Assembly (NCBI RefSeq): GCF_003057885.1
Contig: NZ_QAGK01000001.1
Coordinates: 186,001 to 250,000 of the forward strand
Reading direction: 5' to 3'
Source: Oceaniglobus ichthyenteri
GTDB lineage: Bacteria > Pseudomonadota > Alphaproteobacteria > Rhodobacterales > Rhodobacteraceae
Length of the DNA: 64,000 bases
How positions within the stretch are numbered: the first letter of the stretch is position 1; every line of letters begins with the position of its first letter. The notes under the pieces were generated by a model, which was not told where the DNA came from, did no database searches, and saw only the letters and a program-made list of their open reading frames with translations. The translations under genes were made by a program, and so were the position numbers. Of this stretch, positions 22,655 to 30,759 are shown piece after piece.

Positions 22655-24025
22655 ATGGCACGGCGCGATCTTACCAAAGGCTCCATTCCGGCGCATTTTC
22701 GCGCGCTGGCAATTCCAACAGCGATCGGCATGGTGTTCACCACGCTATATAACGTCGTTGATGTCTATTTCGCGGGAATGATCAGCACCGATGCCCAGGC
22801 CGGGCTGGCGATATCTTTTCAGGTGTTCTTTGTTCTCATTGCCCTTGGGTTTGGCCTGTCCACGGCCATGGGCGCATTGGTTGGCAATGCCTTGGGGGAA
22901 ACTTCGGGAAAGGAATCGGTGATTGCCTCTCAGGGCTTGAGTTTTGCAGTGATCGTTTCGGTTTTGGGCGTGATCCTGGGCTGGTTTTTGTCGCCCGCCC
23001 TGATTTCGGTCATTTCCGAGCCGGGCGATTACCGCGATGCCGCCAATCAATACCTTGACCTGTTGGTGTTCGCCGCGCCTGCGTTTCTGATTGCCTTTGG
23101 CGCCAACGGAATTTTAACCGCGCAGGGCGACACCAAATCCATGCTTTACGCCAATATCGGGGCGTTCTTTGGCAATATCATCCTGAATCCGGTATTCATT
23201 TTCGGCATTGGCCCGTGGGATGGAATCGGGTTCAACGGCATCGCCCTGAGCACGCTGATCAGCCAAAGTGGGGTGATGGTATTTATCCTGTGGCGGGTGT
23301 TCGGATCGGACGCAATGCAGGGCAAACGTGTGTACAAACCCCGGTTGGCCGTGATGACAGAGATCACGGCACAGGCGCTTCCGGCCAGTTTTGCGATGAT
23401 CGTGATGATGGTGGCCGGGTTTGTCGTACAATATTTTCTGAAAGGGTTCGGCGGATCGGCGGTGGCGGCATATGGCGTGGCTTTGCGGATTGAGCAATTG
23501 CTGTTGTTGCCCGCCTTTGGTCTAACGGGCGCGTTGCTCCCGATTGCATCGCAAAACTTCGGCGCACGGCATTATGACCGCGTGCGCGAGGCGGCGATGT
23601 TCTGTTTCAAGGCGGGCGTGATCCTGATGTTGGGCGCGGCCTGTGTCTTGTGGTTTGCGGCCGGCCCGGCCCTGGCCATCTTTACCGACGACGCGGATGT
23701 TATCGAAATCGGCAAAAGCTATTTGCACGTCGATGGCTTTATCCTGCCGGTTTATGTGATGCTGTTTGCCATCAATTCGCTGCTGCAAGCGTTCAAAAAA
23801 CCGATCTACACACTTTGGGTCGGGATATACCGCCAAGGCATCGGCGTGGCACTGTTTGCCTGGCTGTTCGTGGTGGTTTTGGATCTGGGATATTGGGGCG
23901 TCTGGATCGGGATCGCCACGGCGGTCACGACCGGACTGGTCCTGTCGTTGATCCTGGTTGAACTGTTGGCGCGGCGATTGATCGGTGGACTGTTCCTTGT
24001 GAAATCCGCTCCGGTAACAATCTGA
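22655..24025 (+). CDS. MATE family multidrug/sodium antiporter
   Basis: Inner-membrane cation-coupled efflux pump. 456 residues with about twelve hydrophobic segments in two six-helix halves. The N-half has IPTAIGMVFTTLYNVVDVYF, GFGLSTAMGALVGNALG and NGILTAQGDTKSMLYANIGA; the C-half repeats the pattern with LLPAFGLTGALLPIASQNFG and SLLQAFKKP. AGAGG precedes ATG 22655. Transcribed alone; a strong bidirectional terminator follows. The substrate (drug, metabolite, Na+ or H+ coupling) cannot be assigned. Confidence 0.9.
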   Translation: MARRDLTKGSIPAHFRALAIPTAIGMVFTTLYNVVDVYFAGMISTDAQAGLAISFQVFFVLIALGFGLSTAMGALVGNALGETSGKESVIASQGLSFAVIVSVLGVILGWFLSPALISVISEPGDYRDAANQYLDLLVFAAPAFLIAFGANGILTAQGDTKSMLYANIGAFFGNIILNPVFIFGIGPWDGIGFNGIALSTLISQSGVMVFILWRVFGSDAMQGKRVYKPRLAVMTEITAQALPASFAMIVMMVAGFVVQYFLKGFGGSAVAAYGVALRIEQLLLLPAFGLTGALLPIASQNFGARHYDRVREAAMFCFKAGVILMLGAACVLWFAAGPALAIFTDDADVIEIGKSYLHVDGFILPVYVMLFAINSLLQAFKKPIYTLWVGIYRQGIGVALFAWLFVVVLDLGYWGVWIGIATAVTTGLVLSLILVELLARRLIGGLFLVKSAPVTI

Positions 24026-24050
24026 CAGGCGTACCCGGCAGGCGGGGCGA

Positions 24051-24088
24051 AAAAAACGGCCCCGGTGAACAAACACCGGGGCCGTTTT
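24051..24088. terminator. Bidirectional rho-independent terminator
   Basis: AAAACGGCCCCGGTG (24053-24067) and its exact complement (24074-24088) form a 15-base-pair stem with a six-base loop, flanked by an A-run on the left and ending in TTTT on the right. It separates the convergent MATE gene (stop 24025) and pntB (stop 24116) and can end transcription from both sides. Confidence 0.92.
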
Positions 24089-24115
24089 AGTCTGTGCTGA
24101 TTGAAACGCGTCGTC

Positions 24116-25561
24116 TCAATCGATTTTTGTCAGAAGCTCATCCAAAGATTTCTTGGCATCACCATAAAACATCCGTGTGTTTTCCTTGAAAAACAACGGG
24201 TTTTCGATGCCCGAATATCCGGTGCCCTGACCACGTTTACTTACGAACACCTGTTTGGCTTTCCAGACTTCCAGAACCGGCATCCCGGCAATCGGGCTGT
24301 TTGGGTCGTCTTGGGCGGCGGGGTTCACGATGTCGTTTGACCCAATCACGATGGCCACGTCGGTTGTCGGGAAATCATCGTTGATTTCATCCATTTCCAA
24401 CACGATGTCGTAAGGCACGCGCGCCTCGGCCAACAGCACGTTCATGTGGCCCGGCAAACGCCCGGCAACCGGGTGAATGGCAAAGCGCACGGTTTTGCCT
24501 TTGGCGCGCAACCGCTTGGTCAGCTCGCTCACCGACTGTTGGGCCTGGGCCACGGCCATGCCGTATCCGGGGATGATCACGATGCTGTCGGCATCGTCCA
24601 GCGCGCTGGCCACACCATCGGCATCGATGGCGATTTGTTCGCCCTCAACCTGCATTTGTGGCCCCGACGTGCCGCCAAAGCCGCCCAAAATCACCGACAC
24701 AAACTTGCGGTTCATCGCCTTGCACATGATGTACGAAAGGATCGCGCCCGATGACCCAACCAATGCCCCGGTTACGATCAAAAGATCGTTGCCCAAGGTA
24801 AAGCCGATCGCCGCCGCCGCCCAGCCCGAATAACTGTTGAGCATGGAAACAACCACGGGCATATCCGCGCCGCCAATCCCCATGATCAGATGCCAGCCGA
24901 TGAATCCGGCTATTATGGTGACCAAAACCATGGTCCAGATGCCCGCGCCATTGAAATACATGATCCCCAGGATCACACAGATGGCCAACGCCGCCGCGTT
25001 CAACATATGCCCACCGGGCAACTGTTTGGGCGACCCTGACACCTTGCCCGCCAGTTTGCCAAAGGCAATGACCGACCCGGTAAAGGTGACAGCACCGATA
25101 AAGATGCCCAAAAACACCTCAACCTTGAGAATGGCGATTTCAACCGCATCCTTGGCCCACAAACGTTCGCCAAAACCGGTCAAATCAGCCTCGGCCAGAT
25201 TGACGCCGCTGTCACGCAACGCCGTGACCGACCCCAGCATGATATCGGCATTCAGCCCGATAAATACCGCCGCCAAACCAACAAAGCTGTGCAAGGCTGC
25301 CACAAGTTGCGGCATGTCGGTCATTTGCACCTTGCCCGCGATGTAAACACCGGCAAACGATCCGGCCGCAATTGCGACAAGGATCAGCGCGATATTCTGC
25401 ACGCCCGGCCCGAAAACCGTGGCGATCACGGCCAAGGCCATGCCGACAATGCCATAATAGATCGCGCGCTTGGCGCTTTCCTGATTTTTCAGACCGCCCA
25501 GCGACAGAATGAACAGTACCGATGCGGCGATATAGGCCGCGGATTGGATTCCTACTCCCAT
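24116..25561 (-). CDS. pntB: Proton-translocating NAD(P) transhydrogenase subunit beta
   Basis: Carries the NADP(H)-binding domain III and most of the membrane domain of the enzyme that uses proton motive force to make NADPH from NADH. 481 residues. The N-terminal two thirds is a bundle of hydrophobic helices; domain III has [40 protein letters not shown] and [21 protein letters not shown], all characteristic. Starts at [10 protein letters not shown] with GAGGAGG 6 bases ahead, 11 bases after pntA. Confidence 0.97.
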   Translation of the reverse strand: MGVGIQSAAYIAASVLFILSLGGLKNQESAKRAIYYGIVGMALAVIATVFGPGVQNIALILVAIAAGSFAGVYIAGKVQMTDMPQLVAALHSFVGLAAVFIGLNADIMLGSVTALRDSGVNLAEADLTGFGERLWAKDAVEIAILKVEVFLGIFIGAVTFTGSVIAFGKLAGKVSGSPKQLPGGHMLNAAALAICVILGIMYFNGAGIWTMVLVTIIAGFIGWHLIMGIGGADMPVVVSMLNSYSGWAAAAIGFTLGNDLLIVTGALVGSSGAILSYIMCKAMNRKFVSVILGGFGGTSGPQMQVEGEQIAIDADGVASALDDADSIVIIPGYGMAVAQAQQSVSELTKRLRAKGKTVRFAIHPVAGRLPGHMNVLLAEARVPYDIVLEMDEINDDFPTTDVAIVIGSNDIVNPAAQDDPNSPIAGMPVLEVWKAKQVFVSKRGQGTGYSGIENPLFFKENTRMFYGDAKKSLDELLTKID

Positions 25562-25571
25562 GATCGCCTCC

Positions 25572-27146
25572 TCAGGATTTCTGGAACATGGCAAGCATCC
25601 GGCGCGTCACCAGAAAACCACCCACGATATTGATTGATGCAATCAGCACGGAAACCAGGCTCAGCAGCACAACCAGCATGTTGCCCGACCCGATTTGCAG
25701 CAATGCGCCGACGATCACGATGCCCGAAATGGCGTTTGTGATTGCCATCAGCGGTGTGTGCAAACTGTGTGCGACACCCCAGATCACCTGGAAACCGATG
25801 AAACAGGCCAAGGCAAACACGATGAAATGCTGCATGAAACTGGCCGGAGCAAAGGCACCGATGATCGCCATGATCACACCACCGATCACCAACAGACCGA
25901 CCTGCGATTTGGTCGCCGCCTTGAAATCGGCCACTTCTTTGGCCTTCTTTTCCTCGGCAGTCAGTTCTTTTGGTTTGTCTTTTTTCGGCGCCGCCGCAAT
26001 CGCCGCCACCTTGGGCGGGGGTGGTGGATAGGTGATTTCACCCTGGTGCGTAACGGTTGCACCGCGGATCACGTCATCTTCCATGTTGTGATTGATCTTG
26101 CCGTCCTTGTCGGGCGTCAGATCGGTCAGCATGTGGCGGATGTTGGTGGAATACAGCGTGCTGGCCTGGGCCGCCATGCGCGATGGAAAATCGGTATATC
26201 CCACAATGGTCACACCATTGTCGGTGACAATCTTTTCATCGGGCACGGTCAGTTTACAGTTGCCGCCCTTTTCCGCCGCGAGATCCACGATTACAGACCC
26301 CGGTTTCATCATCGCAACCATGTCGGGCGTCCACAATTCGGGCGCTTCGCGGTTGGGAATCAGGGCGGTTGCGATGACAATGTCGATTTCGGGTGCCATT
26401 TCGCGGAATTTCGCCAATTGCTTTTCACGAAATTCGGGGCTGGAGGGGGCGGCATACCCGCCGGTTGCGGCCGAGTCCTGGCTCGATTCTTCGAAATCCA
26501 GGAATACAAACTCGGCCCCCATGGATTCGATCTGTTCGGCCACTTCGGGGCGTACATCAAATGCATAGGTGATCGCACCCAGCGATGTTGCCGTGCCGAT
26601 GGCGGCCAGACCGGCCACACCGGCGCCAATCACCAACACTTTCGCGGGGGGTACTTTGCCCGCTGCGGTCACCTGACCGGTGAAGAACCGGCCAAAGTTA
26701 TTGCCCGCCTCGATCACGGCGCGATACCCGGCGATATTGGCCATCGAGGACAGCGCATCCATCTTTTGCGCCCGCGAAATACGCGGCACCATTTCCATGG
26801 CGATCACCGATGCGCCCTGTTCTTTGGCCTGTTCCATCAAGTCGGCATTGCCCGCCGGATTGAAGAACGAAATCAAGGTCTGGCCGCTGCGCATTTGCGC
26901 GACTTCGCTTTCGCTGGGTGGGCGCACCTTGGCCACCACGTCGGCCTTTGACCAGACGACGCCGGCGTTTTTAACCACCTCTACGCCAGCCTCGGCATAG
27001 GCGGCGTCGGAAAATCCGGCTGCCGCTCCCGCGCCACTTTCGATTAAGGCGCTGTGGCCCAGTTTTGCCAGCGCCTTGGCGCTGTCCGGCGTCAACGCAA
27101 CGCGGCGTTCGCCTTCAAACTGCTCTTTCGGTGTCCCGATCAGCAT
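25572..27146 (-). CDS. pntA: Proton-translocating NAD(P) transhydrogenase subunit alpha (domain I fused to membrane part)
   Basis: Binds NAD(H). 524 residues: domain I ([20 protein letters not shown] at 1-20; nucleotide motif [17 protein letters not shown]), a Pro/Lys-rich linker ([10 protein letters not shown] ... [11 protein letters not shown]), then four hydrophobic helices from about 425. It is the fused, E. coli-like single PntA; Rhodospirillum-type enzymes split this into PntAA and PntAB. ATG 27146 has GGGGGA upstream; an earlier in-frame start lacks homology. pntB follows at once. Confidence 0.96.
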   Translation of the reverse strand: MLIGTPKEQFEGERRVALTPDSAKALAKLGHSALIESGAGAAAGFSDAAYAEAGVEVVKNAGVVWSKADVVAKVRPPSESEVAQMRSGQTLISFFNPAGNADLMEQAKEQGASVIAMEMVPRISRAQKMDALSSMANIAGYRAVIEAGNNFGRFFTGQVTAAGKVPPAKVLVIGAGVAGLAAIGTATSLGAITYAFDVRPEVAEQIESMGAEFVFLDFEESSQDSAATGGYAAPSSPEFREKQLAKFREMAPEIDIVIATALIPNREAPELWTPDMVAMMKPGSVIVDLAAEKGGNCKLTVPDEKIVTDNGVTIVGYTDFPSRMAAQASTLYSTNIRHMLTDLTPDKDGKINHNMEDDVIRGATVTHQGEITYPPPPPKVAAIAAAPKKDKPKELTAEEKKAKEVADFKAATKSQVGLLVIGGVIMAIIGAFAPASFMQHFIVFALACFIGFQVIWGVAHSLHTPLMAITNAISGIVIVGALLQIGSGNMLVVLLSLVSVLIASINIVGGFLVTRRMLAMFQKS

Positions 27147-27169
27147 GTATGTCCCCCAAAGGTTAGAAG

Positions 27170-27187
27170 CCACGCCCGAAGGCGTGG
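27170..27187 (-). other. UUCG-loop hairpin in the phasin-pntA gap
   Basis: CCACGCC/GGCGTGG stem (27170-27176 with 27181-27187) reads on the minus strand with a TTCG tetraloop, a very stable RNA fold. It lies 55 bases after the phasin stop and 24 before pntA. The following CTTCTAACCTTT is only weakly T-rich, so it may be a partial terminator or an mRNA end that separates pnt expression from the PDH genes. Confidence 0.45.
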
Positions 27188-27242
27188 TGATTTATTCCGA
27201 TAGACGGTATGGCCGCGCAACAATCTTGCGTCAAGAAGCCGA

Positions 27243-27707
27243 TTACTTTTTCTTTTTGATTTCTTCAACCGCGTCTGCAACCTGGCCCTTTACCTGCTCA
27301 TAGGCCTTCTCATTCGCCTCGCGGGTTGCATCGGCCAGTTTCTTCATCATCACCAAAGCCTCTTCCACGGCTTCGTTCATCGCTTCCTGCTTGGCCTTCA
27401 ACGTATCGGCACCGGCGTTGTCTTCGGCCCACTGGTATTGCTCGCGCACATGTTTGGTCATGGTGCCGAACACTTCCATCTGCTTGTCCAACATATCCTT
27501 ATAGGTGGCGGCAGCGGCCTGATTGGCCTCTTGCAAGGCTTCGAAATTACGCTGATTGGCCTTGATCATGCCTTCCATATCAAACATTTGCGGCTGTTGG
27601 GGTGGTTGAAACATGGCAAACATGTTTTGCGGCTGAAACGCTTTTTGCATCTCGGCCGGATCGAAAGCCTTGAACATCTCGGTCATATCGAATGGGTTCT
27701 TGGTCAT
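27243..27707 (-). CDS. Phasin family protein (polyhydroxyalkanoate granule associated)
   Basis: 154 residues. After a Met/Phe/Gln/Pro-rich N-terminus (DMTEMFKAFDPAEMQKAFQP, PQQPQMFDMEGM) comes a long amphipathic helix with EALQEANQAAAATYKDMLDKQ and KLADATREANEKAYEQVKGQ, and a basic tail IKKKK. This composition and the helix pattern match Phasin_2-type proteins that coat polyhydroxybutyrate granules. No phaC or phaZ gene is nearby. It sits 12 bases after lpd, in the PDH operon and before pntAB, linking a storage-granule protein to acetyl-CoA and NADPH supply. A general coiled-coil protein is the alternative. Confidence 0.75.
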   Translation of the reverse strand: MTKNPFDMTEMFKAFDPAEMQKAFQPQNMFAMFQPPQQPQMFDMEGMIKANQRNFEALQEANQAAAATYKDMLDKQMEVFGTMTKHVREQYQWAEDNAGADTLKAKQEAMNEAVEEALVMMKKLADATREANEKAYEQVKGQVADAVEEIKKKK

Positions 27708-27719
27708 GAATTCAATCCT

Positions 27720-29453
27720 TTAATGGCGTTTCTTCGGTGGCATCAGATCGGTTATCGTACCTTCGTACATTTCTGCGGCAAAGTTAACGGTTTCCGACAA
27801 CGTGGGGTGCGGGTGGATGGTATGGCCCAAGTCCACCGCATCTGCCCCCATTTCGATGGCCAAGGCAACCTCTGAGATCAGATCACCGGCGTTTGTGCCA
27901 ACGATTGCGGCGCCGATCACCCGGTCATCGGACGGATCGAACAACAGTTTGGTAATGCCCTCGCTGCGCCCATTGGCCAGGCTGCGCCCCGACGCGGCCC
28001 AGGGAAACACGCCCTTGGCATATTTGATGCCTTTCGCCTTCGCCTCGGTTTCGGTCAGGCCAACCCAGGCCACTTCGGGGTCGGTATAGGCAACCGATGG
28101 AATCACCTTGGCATCAAAGGCGCGCTTGTGGCCTGCGGCCACTTCGGCGGCGACCTTGCCTTCGTGAACGGCCTTGTGCGCCAACATCGGTTGGCCCACC
28201 ACATCGCCGATGGCGAAAATATGCGCCACACCGGTGCGCATTTGGTGATCAGTGGCGATAAACCCGCGATCATCCACCGCGACACCGGCCTTTTCGGCAT
28301 CAATCAGTTTGCCATTGGGGCTGCGCCCCACGGCCACCAATACCCGGTCAAACGTATCAGTCGAGGTTTTGCCCTTGTCATCCTCAAACGTGACTTTCAG
28401 CCCCTTCTTTTGGGCCTCAACGGCGGTAACCTTGGTTTTCAGCAGAATGCCATCCAACCGCTTTTCCATACGCTTTTGCAAGGGCTTGATGATGTCCTTG
28501 TCACAGCCCGGAATGATCTGATCCATCAATTCCACCACGGTCACGTCCGACCCCAGCGCGTCATACACCGTGGCCATTTCAAACCCGATGATGCCACCGC
28601 CCAGAACCAACAGTTTTTCGGGAATATCGCGCAATTCCAGCGCGCCGGTGCTGTCGATCACCCGCTTGTCATCATGGGGGATGAATGGCAGTTTCACCGC
28701 CTCTGACCCGGCAGCGATGATGCATTGATCAAAGCTGATGGTTTTGGTGCCTTCCTCGCCTTCAACCTCAATCATGTTCGGGCCGGTGAATTTGCCGTAT
28801 CCCTGCACCGTGGTCACCTTGCGCGCCTTGGCCAATCCGGCCAAGCCGCCGGTCAATTGCGACACAACCGAGTTTTTCCAATCGCGCAGCTTGTCCAGCT
28901 TGATCTTGGGTTTGGAAAAATCGATGCCGTGATCGTCCATTTCCTCGGCCTCGGTAATCACCTTGGCCGCGTGCAGCAATGCCTTGGACGGAATACAGCC
29001 GACGTTCAAACACACGCCGCCCAGGGTGGGGTATTTTTCGATCAAAATCACCTTTTTGCCCAGATCCGCTGCCCGGAACGCGGCGGTATATCCCCCCGGC
29101 CCAGACCCCAGAACAACGACTTCGGCGTGCATGTCACCCGGCCCCGTGGCGCTGCCGGTGGCGGCAACGGTTTTGGGGGCGTCCGGCGCGGCGGGCGCTT
29201 CGGTCTTGGGTTGATCTGCCGCTTCGGCGCCCTCAAACACCATGATCACGGTGCCTTGCGAAACCTTGTCGCCCTCTTTCACCTTGATTTCCTTGACCAC
29301 CCCGCCCGAGGGCGACGGCACCTCAAGCGTGGCCTTGTCGGATTCCAGTTCAATCAACGGGTCTTCGGGCGCGATGGTATCGCCGACCTCAACCAAGATC
29401 GAAATAACGGGAACGTCGGAAAAATCGCCAATGTCGGGTACTTTGATATCCAT
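27720..29453 (-). CDS. lpd: Dihydrolipoyl dehydrogenase (E3) with N-terminal lipoyl domain
   Basis: Reoxidises the dihydrolipoyl groups of the pyruvate dehydrogenase complex. 577 residues: a lipoyl domain (1-75, ESDKATLEV with lipoyl Lys40), an Ala/Pro/Thr linker (78-106), then the flavoprotein: FAD site VVVLGSGPGGYTAAFRAADL from 112, redox disulfide GGVCLNVGCIPSK with Cys148 and Cys153, NAD site LVLGGGIIGFEMATVYDALG, and the dimer-interface active site HTIHPHPTLSE. The lipoyl domain is nearly identical to the one on AceF. Most stand-alone E3 proteins lack it and are about 470 residues. Confidence 0.96.
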   Translation of the reverse strand: MDIKVPDIGDFSDVPVISILVEVGDTIAPEDPLIELESDKATLEVPSPSGGVVKEIKVKEGDKVSQGTVIMVFEGAEAADQPKTEAPAAPDAPKTVAATGSATGPGDMHAEVVVLGSGPGGYTAAFRAADLGKKVILIEKYPTLGGVCLNVGCIPSKALLHAAKVITEAEEMDDHGIDFSKPKIKLDKLRDWKNSVVSQLTGGLAGLAKARKVTTVQGYGKFTGPNMIEVEGEEGTKTISFDQCIIAAGSEAVKLPFIPHDDKRVIDSTGALELRDIPEKLLVLGGGIIGFEMATVYDALGSDVTVVELMDQIIPGCDKDIIKPLQKRMEKRLDGILLKTKVTAVEAQKKGLKVTFEDDKGKTSTDTFDRVLVAVGRSPNGKLIDAEKAGVAVDDRGFIATDHQMRTGVAHIFAIGDVVGQPMLAHKAVHEGKVAAEVAAGHKRAFDAKVIPSVAYTDPEVAWVGLTETEAKAKGIKYAKGVFPWAASGRSLANGRSEGITKLLFDPSDDRVIGAAIVGTNAGDLISEVALAIEMGADAVDLGHTIHPHPTLSETVNFAAEMYEGTITDLMPPKKRH

Positions 29454-29465
29454 GTCAGCGCCCCC

Positions 29466-30737
29466 TTACAGCATCAACCGACGGGCATCGCCCATCAGAT
29501 ATTTCAGATGCGCGCAGAACCGCGCGGCCAAGGCCCCGTCAACGGCGCGGTGATCATAGGACAGTGACATCGGCAGCATGTTGCGCGGCACGAATTGTTC
29601 GCCATTCCAAACCGGCGCCATTTTGCTGCGCGTCAGGCCCAAAATCGCCACTTCGGGGGCGTTGACGATGGGGGTAAACGAAGTGCCGCCAATTCCGCCC
29701 AGCGATGAGATGGTGAATGTCGCGCCCTGCATATCGGCCGGTTTCAACTTGCCCTCGCGCGCGGCGGCCGACAATTCCATCAACTCTTTGCTGATTTCGA
29801 CAATGCCTTTGCGATCGGCATCCTTGATCACCGGAACCATCAAACCATTCGGCGTATCGGCGGCAAAGCCGATGTTATAGAACGATTTTTTGATCAGCTT
29901 GTCGCCATCGGGGTGGATGGATGAGTTAAACTCCCAGTACTTTTTCAACGCTGAAACGCTGGCCTTGACCACAAAGCTCAACAGCGTCACGCGATAGCCG
30001 TCAGATTTGGCTTCGGTGTCCAGTTCCTTGCGGTATTTGTCCAACTCGGTGATGTCGGCCTCTTCGTTGTGGGTGACATGGGGAATGTTCAACCACGACC
30101 GGTGCAGCGCGGGGCCGGACAGCTTTTTGATCCGCGACATTTCCACATCTTCGACCGGGCCGAATTTTGAGAAATCGACCGCCGGGATCGGCGGAATGCC
30201 CATGCCGCCCGACACAGCCCCGCCCGCAGCCGCCGGCGCGGCGCTGCCTTTGAATGCGGCGGTGATATCTTCGCGCAGGATTCGGCCCTTGCGTCCCGAT
30301 CCATTCACTTTGGTCAGATCGACGCCAAGGTTGCGCGCGAACGCCCGCACCGAAGGCGAAGCGTGCGCCTTGGAAAACCCGCTGTCGGTGACACTTGGCG
30401 CGGGCGCGGCGGCGGGGGCCTCTTTGGTGGGCGCTTCGGCTTTTGGTTCTTCTTTGGGGGCTTCTTCCTTGGGCGCTTCTTTGGCGGGCGCATCGCCCGT
30501 CTCTTCGCCCTCAAGGATCAAAATCAGCGCGCCTTGCGATACTTTATCGCCTTCCGACACCTTGATTTCTTTCACCACACCGGCGGCGGATGAGGGCACT
30601 TCCAGTGTCGCCTTGTCTGATTCCAGCTCGATCAGTGGGTCTTCCTTGGCCACGGTATCGCCCACCGATACCAGAATGGATATCACCGGAACGTCGGAAA
30701 AATCACCGATATCAGGTACTTGTACTTCAATGCTCAT
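29466..30737 (-). CDS. aceF: Dihydrolipoyllysine acetyltransferase (PDH E2)
   Basis: Core of the pyruvate dehydrogenase complex; moves the acetyl group to CoA. 423 residues: a single lipoyl domain (1-76, Lys42 in ESDKATLEV), a Glu/Ala/Pro/Lys linker, the E3/E1-binding domain (HASPSVRAFARNLGVDLTKV, about 130-165) and the catalytic domain ending SLSYDHRAVDGALAARFCAH with the active His and Asp. ATG 30737 (GGAGAA upstream) begins MSIEVQVPDIGD; the longer open frame upstream lies in the aceE 3' end. E. coli AceF has three lipoyl domains; here one sits on E2 and one on E3. Confidence 0.96.
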   Translation of the reverse strand: MSIEVQVPDIGDFSDVPVISILVSVGDTVAKEDPLIELESDKATLEVPSSAAGVVKEIKVSEGDKVSQGALILILEGEETGDAPAKEAPKEEAPKEEPKAEAPTKEAPAAAPAPSVTDSGFSKAHASPSVRAFARNLGVDLTKVNGSGRKGRILREDITAAFKGSAAPAAAGGAVSGGMGIPPIPAVDFSKFGPVEDVEMSRIKKLSGPALHRSWLNIPHVTHNEEADITELDKYRKELDTEAKSDGYRVTLLSFVVKASVSALKKYWEFNSSIHPDGDKLIKKSFYNIGFAADTPNGLMVPVIKDADRKGIVEISKELMELSAAAREGKLKPADMQGATFTISSLGGIGGTSFTPIVNAPEVAILGLTRSKMAPVWNGEQFVPRNMLPMSLSYDHRAVDGALAARFCAHLKYLMGDARRLML

Positions 30738-30759
30738 ATTTTTCTCCAATATCTTCGGC

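Noticed and set aside
25695-26951. A 418-codon plus-strand open frame opposite pntA
   Set aside because: His/Gly/Arg-rich composition mirrors pntA codon use; no homology visible.
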